Assembly (NCBI RefSeq): GCF_949628265.1
Contig: NC_088788.1
Span: 15,314,001-15,378,000, forward strand
Source of the DNA: Cloeon dipterum
Taxonomy: Eukaryota; Arthropoda; Insecta; Ephemeroptera; Baetidae
Reading direction: 5' to 3'
Length of the DNA stretch: 64,000 nucleotides
Made by a program: the position numbers and the translations under genes. The notes under the pieces are model-generated. The model did not search any database. It saw only the letters and a program-made list of their open reading frames with translations, and was not told the origin of the DNA. Positions 61,201 through 64,000 of this stretch are shown piece after piece (positions within the stretch are counted from its first letter, which is position 1; every line of letters begins with the position of its first letter).

Positions 61201-63474
61201 AATTTCTCTGCTAGTTTTCTTTTTTTCAGAAAATTAACGTCCAGTATTTCTTATTCTGGAAAGGATTTGAACCTACAGAAGTGAAATTGAATAATTAATT
61301 TCCTAAAGTGTTAAGATTTTATTTATTTAACTTTACCTTTAGAAAAGAAACAACAATTTTATGCTCAAGAAATTTAGCGTTATCATTTAGACACTACTAA
61401 ATTTGATTTCAGTTGAAATTCCTTGGACGATACAATTTTCATTTTCATCACAAATTTCATGTTGTAAATTAAGAAAATATTATCAGATTGTTACACTGAA
61501 AATAAGAAAACTTAATTTAAACTGGAAAATTATGACGTGCTTCTGCCCTCATCGGCATTTGCATAATTAAGTTTTTCATCTTTAAATTTTACATTATTTA
61601 AATTTTTATTAAACCTTCCCATATCTGTGAATTTCTTAAATGAAATAAACCTGGCCACCGTGTGTTTGTGATTGTCTGGCTTTAATGCATGTTCCAAAAC
61701 AATTAGGGTGACGCGGAAAAAGCCGCAGGCCGCAATCCCATTCCCATGATGGACAGGGAACAACCGGACCAGCAGGCCGCCTCTCAGGTTTGCACCATCG
61801 ATGTTCCTCCAGCATGAAGAAGAGCCGCATAATCTTTCTGAGTGTCTTTCGCTATCTCTACTTCTCTCTGTCCAAACTTAGTGTGTGCTGCAAATCACGA
61901 TTGCGGAGCTGCGCATTTTTGTCTTCATTTTAATTTGAACCTCTTGTTGATCATTCCAACAGAAAGGGCGTGATGAATTTTTTCTCTTAAAATCCAATTA
62001 CTATTTTAATTTTCGGAATTTTTCGGATTGCGTTTATATCCAGAGTAAATTTTGTTCTGAATTTGACTCAGTGTTAATGATTTTTCAAAAAAAAAAATCC
62101 TTTCTGTTGGCGCGTGTCTGACTTTTAACATTGCCCTGCTGTGACTAACCACCCTGCTCCTGCCATCTCTTCACCTGGGCGTGCTCACTTGTTCCAGGGT
62201 GATCAAGAAAAAATGGCCGGCCGCGTGCCAATTCCTTTGATGGATCGCGACAAAGAATCTGAGTTGGCCGAGATGCAGGTGAAAATGCACTCACCATATA
62301 TACATTTTACATTTTGAGGTTCACCTAACATCCAGACATCCCGTCTCTCATACATTCATATACATATATATTAAAACATTAACACGGATTGGTTACCACC
62401 GGGTGGTCAGTGGATTAATTTTGTTCTTGTTGGCCGGCGGTTGTTATTGCGGAAAAGTGCATACTATTTTTGTTTGCTTAACCACGGCGGTGACTAATTT
62501 TGATCATTCGCGGCACGCACGCCAGTTTATAACCTTCTGCCAGCTCTTCTTCTCGCATGTATATTTTTCTCGCACTTTCTGCAATTTGCATGCAAAATTG
62601 TCCTGCCACTTGACTAATCTCGTGTCGTCGATCCAAGCAGCTGCAATTCCTGTTTTATGGCGTTAAAATAGGTTTTTCTATTCCCCATTCCCTGATTTGC
62701 AAGGTGAGTGCGTAAACGAGTGTGATTAGCAAGCCAAAAATTGAGTAAAAAGGAAAATAAACCATAGGGGGTGAATTTAATTATTTTTTTGGTTGATCTA
62801 AAACCAAAATATCCTGACTGAAAAAGTAAAGGAGTCCTCAATTTTTTTGAAAATTTACTTTACTTGTAGAATTTAAGGTAAATTTAATGAATAAAAAGTG
62901 CAAAATGGAAAAAATGAAATTTTACAAATTTAAATTCCTCTGTGAACTCAATGAATCCTTTCATGACATGGCATAAATTATAGTTTCAAACTGAGTAATA
63001 GTTTAATGAGGCTAGACTGAAGTAATTGCGAGCTAAAAGTTAATCACATGAACTAGAAGTTTGTCTCTGCGTAACACAGTCACATCAGTCTTCATCTTCA
63101 AAGCAGCAGCAGCAGCAGCAAAGTTTACAACTCAATTATTCATGCTGCAACAAAATTGCAAAAAGGGAATGGAAAAGGCACTTCCATTAAGGGGGAAATA
63201 GAGAAAAATTGCATCCGCTTGGCGTTGACGGGAAAAAATAATCTCGCCTGCCTGTAAATCCCGGTGCGAGAAGCCGACGTTTTTTCTAATTAGCAACTCT
63301 CATTTTCAGGTTGGCTTCATCAACGGCATTTGCATTCCATGCTACTCGCTGCTTTATAAGCTGATGCCAGAGACCAAGCCGTTATTGGATCAGTGCAAGG
63401 CCAACCTGGCCCGCTGGGAGCAACTCAACGAGCAGCAGAAAAAGCTGCGCGAAAATAAAGCTACTCCATCGTGA
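14190..63474 (+). CDS. Pde10: PDE10-family cyclic-nucleotide phosphodiesterase, full gene
   Basis: Hydrolyses cAMP and cGMP. The long isoform joins 14190-14327, 15413-15677, 19468-19590, 47468-47524, 48366-48518, 48586-48623, 49458-49678, 50533-50683, 50754-50986, 51715-51918, 52095-52308, 54420-54625, 58171-58468, 59316-59474, 59815-59984, 60635-60746, one of 61707-61787 or 62198-62278, and 63310-63474: 2988 nt, 995 aa, every phase matching. Order: low-complexity N-terminus, conserved [18 protein letters not shown] segment, GAF-A (about 270-455), GAF-B (about 465-655) and HD-type catalytic domain (about 690-985) with [14 protein letters not shown] and MTASDL metal ligands. PDE10 rather than PDE5, 6 or 11 is indicated by [10 protein letters not shown] after [34 protein letters not shown] and the C-terminal ICIPCYSLL...PLLDQC. 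No prenylation CaaX motif at the C-terminus (ATPS). Confidence 0.93.
15413..15677 (+). CDS. Pde10: PDE10 N-terminal exon, Ser/Arg/Pro-rich
   Basis: Acceptor TTTGTTTGGGCAG, donor CCAG|GTAAGG, phase 0 in and 1 out. Encodes a disordered segment with [25 protein letters not shown], a basophilic kinase site RRDS (residues 104-107 of the long isoform) and TPPTPG. Introns on both sides are 1.1 and 3.8 kb. Confidence 0.65.
15678..19467 (+). other. PDE10 intron, 3.8 kb
   Basis: No gene seen. Holds a TC dinucleotide tract (16231-16268) and scattered GC-richer islands near 16020-16170, 17160-17330 and 18780-18930 in an AT-rich background, as in the other long introns. Confidence 0.5.
16231..16268. repeat. 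(TC)19 microsatellite
   Basis: Nineteen uninterrupted TC units following CCCCCTCC. Confidence 0.95.
19468..19590 (+). CDS. Pde10: PDE10 cassette exon with RRRS motif
   Basis: Excellent acceptor (CACTTTCTTTGCAG) and donor (CAG|GTAAGT) surround 123 nt that are open in phase 1-1, so inclusion or skipping preserves the frame. Encodes [17 protein letters not shown], then RRRSDSF and a basic stretch. RRRS is a PKA/PKG-type consensus (Ser156 of the long isoform). Only this frame is compatible with exon 15413 and exon 47468. Inferred as PDE10 from phase and position. Confidence 0.65.
19591..27870 (+). other. PDE10 long intronic region, 8.3 kb
   Basis: No convincing exon. AT-rich with GC-rich blocks near 20440-20700, 22240-22560 and 24700-25150 that resemble regulatory or promoter-like islands. 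A CAGCC-rich stretch at 21780-22000 resembles one at 41270-41520. Confidence 0.4.
27871..27946 (+). CDS. Pde10: PDE10 alternative first coding exon B
   Basis: ATG preceded by GGCCAAG, 25 codons plus one base ([19 protein letters not shown]...), donor CAAG|GTGAGC, phase 1 out. It can splice to 19468, 47468 or 48366 without changing frame. Spliced directly to 47468 it gives an 845-aa protein. A GC-rich leader precedes it, with a 7-codon uORF (ATG at 27834). No acceptor adjoins the ATG, which fits a first exon. Confidence 0.6.
27947..31871 (+). other. PDE10 intronic region, 3.9 kb
   Basis: No gene seen. Contains an AT-only palindromic run (28654-28680). The last 300 bases, 31580-31871, are GC-rich and probably the promoter and leader of exon C. 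Confidence 0.45.
28654..28680. repeat. AT dinucleotide-like palindromic run
   Basis: Alternating A and T, self-complementary, able to form a small hairpin. Confidence 0.7.
31872..31944 (+). CDS. Pde10: PDE10 alternative first coding exon C
   Basis: ATG in context CATGCC, 24 codons plus one base ([17 protein letters not shown]...), donor AACG|GTGAGC, phase 1 out, so compatible with the same downstream acceptors as exon B. Upstream lie CACGTGATAAAAG (E-box plus TATA-like) near 31782-31795 and a GC-rich leader with a short uORF at 31839. The amphipathic Trp/Arg-rich N-terminus could favour membrane association, but this is speculation. Confidence 0.5.
31945..36853 (+). other. PDE10 intron upstream of the Penelope-like insertion
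   Basis: No gene seen in 4.9 kb. GC-rich, CpG-rich block at 33640-34060 may be regulatory. A short perfect hairpin (ACCCGG...CCGGGT) lies at 35420-35437. Confidence 0.4.
36854..38511 (-). repeat. Left arm of the 1658-bp inverted repeat
   Basis: Reverse complement of 38569-40226, with identity apparently complete from CACCAAAAA at the centre to ATAATTAAAACCAGGC at the outside. Confidence 0.9.
37129..38562 (-). CDS. Penelope-like RT/GIY-YIG polyprotein fragment, left copy
   Basis: A 477-codon frame lacking the N-terminus. In order: RPIVS (about residue 2), [11 protein letters not shown] (RT motif A, about 60), [17 protein letters not shown] (motif B), YVDD (motif C, catalytic aspartates), IAFLDMLL, then a C-terminal GIY-YIG endonuclease with [16 protein letters not shown] and H residues and a possible CCHH zinc finger. 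It is 5'-truncated with no true start codon (the frame begins at a TTG), so it is not an autonomous element although the catalytic core is intact. The stop lies outward, 275 bp from the element end. Confidence 0.88.
   Translation of the reverse strand: MRPIVSTIGSAFQPLAKFLVKMISPITNDSAISIKNAEQILPMIKSMSLGKTDCFCSLDVKSLFTSVPRDSVLKILKEKLMQDHKLMERTLIPIDTLCEMVDFSMKSTYFIFEGKFYKQKKGLAMGSSLSPVLAEVFMQDFERKCLEKFRKKPKVMWRYVDDYLVIYDQACFPIAEFLDSCNSVHPDITLTLELEKDKSIAFLDMLLVHEQGKVKLTVYRKPGSENSFLQYDSNHSCETKMAVALNMFRRAHGYCSDSLSLNQEINTIFGLLEKNGYPKQFIKKAYRKWMRKREDKEEQVHSTSVVVPFVRGFSEKFKNFSKKIANVRVVFSSGLSLRDRLMRVKPPSEPVLKNCIYLVPCLDCTSVYIGQTKRQVQYRLDEHRRAVGKSTGSSTNNGLQLARHAQKKGHTFDWKNVEILKQETNLWKRVVLEAVAMECSENVISNPSHLLCDVWKNILRAERGKFSSRNKKVPYHL
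38569..39951 (+). CDS. Penelope-like RT/GIY-YIG polyprotein fragment, right copy
   Basis: Same protein as the left copy from FLVKMISP onward. It lacks the RPIVS motif, because the truncation lies some 20 residues further in. An in-frame TGA at 38533 in the spacer closes the frame upstream. All RT and GIY-YIG residues match the left copy. Confidence 0.88.
   Translation, partial: FLVKMISPITNDSAISIKNAEQILPMIKSMSLGKTDCFCSLDVKSLFTSVPRDSVLKILKEKLMQDHKLMERTLIPIDTLCEMVDFSMKSTYFIFEGKFYKQKKGLAMGSSLSPVLAEVFMQDFERKCLEKFRKKPKVMWRYVDDYLVIYDQACFPIAEFLDSCNSVHPDITLTLELEKDKSIAFLDMLLVHEQGKVKLTVYRKPGSENSFLQYDSNHSCETKMAVALNMFRRAHGYCSDSLSLNQEINTIFGLLEKNGYPKQFIKKAYRKWMRKREDKEEQVHSTSVVVPFVRGFSEKFKNFSKKIANVRVVFSSGLSLRDRLMRVKPPSEPVLKNCIYLVPCLDCTSVYIGQTKRQVQYRLDEHRRAVGKSTGSSTNNGLQLARHAQKKGHTFDWKNVEILKQETNLWKRVVLEAVAMECSENVISNPSHLLCDVWKNILRAERGKFSSRNKKVPYHL
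38569..40226 (+). repeat. Right arm of the 1658-bp inverted repeat
   Basis: Partner of 36854-38511. It begins slightly further inside the element than the left copy. Confidence 0.9.
40227..46000 (+). other. PDE10 intron downstream of the Penelope-like insertion
   Basis: No gene seen. GC-richer stretches near 40780-41130, 42170-42500 and 43580-43930 alternate with AT-rich sequence. CAGCC-rich stretch at 41270-41520. Confidence 0.4.
41270..41520. repeat. CAGCC-rich low-complexity region
   Basis: Repeated CAGCC/GCCAGC words, including a segment AAAATTTGTCAGCTATGCCA that resembles AAAATTTGTCAACTACGCCA near 21917. The two stretches may be copies of one dispersed repeat. Confidence 0.35.
46001..46222 (+). 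repeat. Left arm of an old long inverted repeat
   Basis: Pairs with 46434-46647 over about 220 bases with interspersed mismatches and small indels, roughly three quarters identical by eye. Shared blocks include CCTAATTCATGAGCTA, GTTTCAATTAG, AACAACCTAGT and TAACTCCTTT. The loop is about 210 bp. It looks like a foldback or MITE-type element remnant. No reading frame inside. Confidence 0.6.
46434..46647 (-). repeat. Right arm of the old long inverted repeat
   Basis: Reverse-complement partner of 46001-46222. The outer end is GAAGAAT-like in both arms. Confidence 0.6.
46648..47467 (+). other. End of the long PDE10 intron
   Basis: No gene seen. Ends in the pyrimidine-rich acceptor of exon 47468. 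Confidence 0.45.
47468..47524 (+). CDS. Pde10: PDE10 57-nt cassette exon
   Basis: Acceptor TTCTGTTTCAG, donor AATG|GTAAGG, phase 1-1. Encodes [18 protein letters not shown] after a split Val codon. It joins smoothly to exon 48366 (G|GT GCA AGC), and skipping it keeps the frame. Confidence 0.75.
48366..48623 (+). CDS. Pde10: PDE10 exons 5 and 6: conserved N-terminal helix region
   Basis: Exons 48366-48518 and 48586-48623. The first encodes [31 protein letters not shown] and a Lys-rich stretch, the region that precedes GAF-A in PDE10 proteins. Its donor (ATG|GTTTGC) is weak. The second, 38 nt, encodes [12 protein letters not shown] with a basophilic RKTS site and ends in phase 0. Confidence 0.85.
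49458..50986 (+). CDS. Pde10: PDE10 exons 7-9: GAF-A domain
   Basis: Exons 49458-49678, 50533-50683 and 50754-50986. They encode [21 protein letters not shown], the middle segment [21 protein letters not shown], and the end [19 protein letters not shown] with [15 protein letters not shown], then the linker [14 protein letters not shown] of PDE10 is a regulatory and dimerisation module. The middle exon is short and Arg/Ser/Pro-rich near its end ([14 protein letters not shown]), more diverged than its neighbours, but its phase (2 in, 0 out) fits exactly. Confidence 0.85.
49838..50306 (-). CDS. Unassigned minus-strand two-exon frame nested in a PDE10 intron
   Basis: Exon 50306-50235 (acceptor TTTCTAAG, donor ACAG|GTAAGC) and exon 50040-49838 (acceptor CTCTTTAG, stop TAG) join in phase to an open frame of about 90 codons with varied, protein-like composition, for example [27 protein letters not shown] and [16 protein letters not shown] do not recognise the family. 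No upstream exon was found, so it may be the 3' fragment of a captured gene, or chance. Confidence 0.25.
51715..54625 (+). CDS. Pde10: PDE10 exons 10-12: GAF-B domain
   Basis: Exons 51715-51918, 52095-52308 and 54420-54625. Landmarks: [70 protein letters not shown] and [18 protein letters not shown]. The NK-F-DE signature that marks ligand-binding GAF domains is present (NKRSGLF...EDEEAF). In vertebrate PDE10A, GAF-B binds cAMP, and the same is likely here. Exon 12 also encodes the linker [16 protein letters not shown] before the catalytic domain. Confidence 0.92.
52309..54419 (+). other. PDE10 intron between GAF-B exons, 2.1 kb
   Basis: No gene seen. Contains a perfect CRE palindrome TGACGTCA (53527-53534) in a GC-richer island. 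Confidence 0.45.
53527..53534. promoter_or_regulatory. Consensus cAMP-response element (TGACGTCA)
   Basis: Perfect 8-bp CREB-type palindrome in a PDE10 intron. An 8-bp match is expected by chance about once in 65 kb, so function is speculative. Confidence 0.2.
54626..58170 (+). other. PDE10 intron before the catalytic domain, 3.5 kb
   Basis: No gene seen. Holds a (CA) tract at 57038-57054. GC-richer stretches near 55860-56000 and 56590-56750 contain open frames but no splice-compatible exon. Confidence 0.45.
57038..57054. repeat. (CA)n microsatellite
   Basis: Short CA tract of eight units. Confidence 0.8.
58171..60746 (+). CDS. Pde10: PDE10 exons 13-16: catalytic domain, metal-binding part
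   Basis: Exons 58171-58468, 59316-59474, 59815-59984 and 60635-60746. HNWAH supplies the proton-donor His and the first metal His, LCHDLDHRG the next His and Asp, and [13 protein letters not shown] the last Asp of the two-metal (Zn/Mg) site. [12 protein letters not shown] and [14 protein letters not shown] are strongly PDE10-like. Ends with the helix IFEEFYEQ immediately before the duplicated exon pair. Introns inside (about 850, 340 and 650 bp) hold nothing recognisable. Confidence 0.95.
60747..61706 (+). other. PDE10 intron upstream of the alternative exon pair
   Basis: 960 bp with no gene seen. It would be one place to look for the docking or selector sequences used by mutually exclusive exons. 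Confidence 0.5.
61707..61787 (+). CDS. Pde10: PDE10 exon 17a: alternative M-loop exon
   Basis: 81 nt, phase 0-0, acceptor AATTAG, donor CAG|GTTTGC. Encodes [18 protein letters not shown], a variable stretch QPDQQ and ends ...ASQ. It aligns with 17b without gaps (15 of 27 residues identical). It covers the loop over the active site (M-loop) and the final Gln aligns with the invariant glutamine that contacts the purine base. The second half is unusually Gln-rich for the family. Confidence 0.85.
62198..62278 (+). CDS. Pde10: PDE10 exon 17b: alternative M-loop exon
   Basis: 81 nt, phase 0-0, acceptor GTTCCAG, donor CAG|GTGAAA. Encodes [18 protein letters not shown] and ends SELAEMQ, closer to the usual PDE sequence than 17a. 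It is separated from 17a by a 410-nt intron. Including both would insert 27 residues without a frameshift but duplicate part of the catalytic fold, so use of one or the other is expected. Confidence 0.85.
62279..63309 (+). other. Last PDE10 intron, about 1 kb
   Basis: No gene seen. A (GCA)6 tract lies at 63103-63120. Confidence 0.5.
63103..63120. repeat. (GCA)6 microsatellite
   Basis: Six uninterrupted GCA units. Confidence 0.9.
63310..63474 (+). CDS. Pde10: PDE10 terminal coding exon
   Basis: Starts [18 protein letters not shown], directly after the invariant Gln encoded by exon 17a or 17b. The Phe of VGF is the conserved hydrophobic clamp residue facing the purine. Then [25 protein letters not shown], and TGA at 63472-63474. 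Slightly shorter than vertebrate PDE10A, lacking its low-complexity tail. Confidence 0.95.
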   Translation, partial: VGFINGICIPCYSLLYKLMPETKPLLDQCKANLARWEQLNEQQKKLRENKATPS

Positions 63475-63756
63475 ACGGCAGGCTCTTCAACCCCCTCCCT
63501 GCCTGCTCATTGCGCCCGCCGCAAATAGTTGAGAGCTGCAGCAAAATAATGCAAAAATACAACATGTTTGTCTACTTTCTCACACCGACCGATGATAAAA
63601 ATTTGAGACGAAACTACGCTTAATGTCCATAAATGTGATCGTGATCCTGATAATATATTTAATAATAACTGCTGAATGTCTAATTTCGTGGAAATATGTA
63701 CTATTATATAATTATACATTGTGCATTTATCGAGAAAGGGAAGGAGGTTAATATGA

Positions 63757-63762
63757 AATAAA
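63757..63762 (+). terminator. PDE10 poly(A) signal, proximal
   Basis: AATAAA about 280 bp after the stop codon, at the end of an AT-rich 3' UTR. Confidence 0.55.
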
Positions 63763-63835
63763 TAGTTAGGACGACGGATGAAATCAACAAGTTGTTCGAC
63801 CACACTCTTCACTACTGGATTTTGTGACAAAACCA

Positions 63836-63841
63836 AATAAA
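63836..63841 (+). terminator. PDE10 poly(A) signal, distal
   Basis: AATAAA about 360 bp after the stop, followed within 25-60 bp by T/GT-rich sequence (TTGACTTGTTGC), the usual arrangement of a cleavage site. Stronger candidate than the proximal one. Confidence 0.6.
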
Positions 63842-64000
63842 TGTTATGATGAAATATTTTGACTTGTTGCATCTCTTTCATTTGCGTGCATCTGTTGCAT
63901 CAAATGTCAATTAATCAGTTGATTGTTTCGAGTGTGTCGTTGTATAAGAGCTGTAATTAAGTATTAAAATCTGGGTTCAGAAGCGCAAAAAAATTTCGCA

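Overview
The window looks like nuclear DNA of an arthropod, most probably an insect. The genes are split by GT-AG introns, it holds a tandem cluster of secreted M14A metallocarboxypeptidases of the digestive type, and the introns are AT-rich with simple repeats and a Penelope-like element. I cannot name the species. An early-branching insect such as a mayfly is only a guess. All exon borders were read by eye from reading frame, splice consensus and phase, with no transcript data.

Region 1 (1-13.2 kb, minus strand) is a carboxypeptidase array. It holds one gene cut by the window edge (CP1), four complete genes (CP2-CP5, 415-433 aa) and two truncated 3' fragments. Each complete gene encodes a signal peptide, an inhibitory propeptide and a catalytic domain with HxxE...H zinc ligands and the general-base Glu. 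CP1 and CP2 belong to a direct duplication of about 3.82 kb (1-2032 against 3822-5851) that also carried along the last exons of the neighbouring CP3-type gene, leaving an orphan 3' fragment. The paralogues differ at the residue that sets S1' specificity (Y/N/H/V), and CP1 and CP2 have lost the Arg of the HAREW motif.

Region 2 (14.2-63.5 kb, plus strand) is one very large gene, a dual-specificity cyclic-nucleotide phosphodiesterase of the PDE10 family: N-terminal region, GAF-A, GAF-B and HD-type catalytic domain. It runs divergently from CP5. Three separate first coding exons (14190, 27871, 31872) all end in phase 1, and small phase-1 cassette exons (19468, 47468) lie between them and the common body. 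In the catalytic domain two adjacent 81-nt exons of homologous sequence (61707 and 62198) encode alternative versions of the M-loop segment, each ending in the invariant purine-binding glutamine. This looks like a pair of mutually exclusive exons and is the most interesting feature here.

Inside the PDE10 introns are a nearly palindromic pair of 5'-truncated Penelope-like elements (36854-40226, arms of 1658 bp around a 57-bp spacer), an older long inverted repeat (46001-46647), simple repeats, and an unassigned minus-strand reading frame with plausible splice sites at about 49.8-50.3 kb. I see no CRISPR array, rRNA or convincing tRNA.
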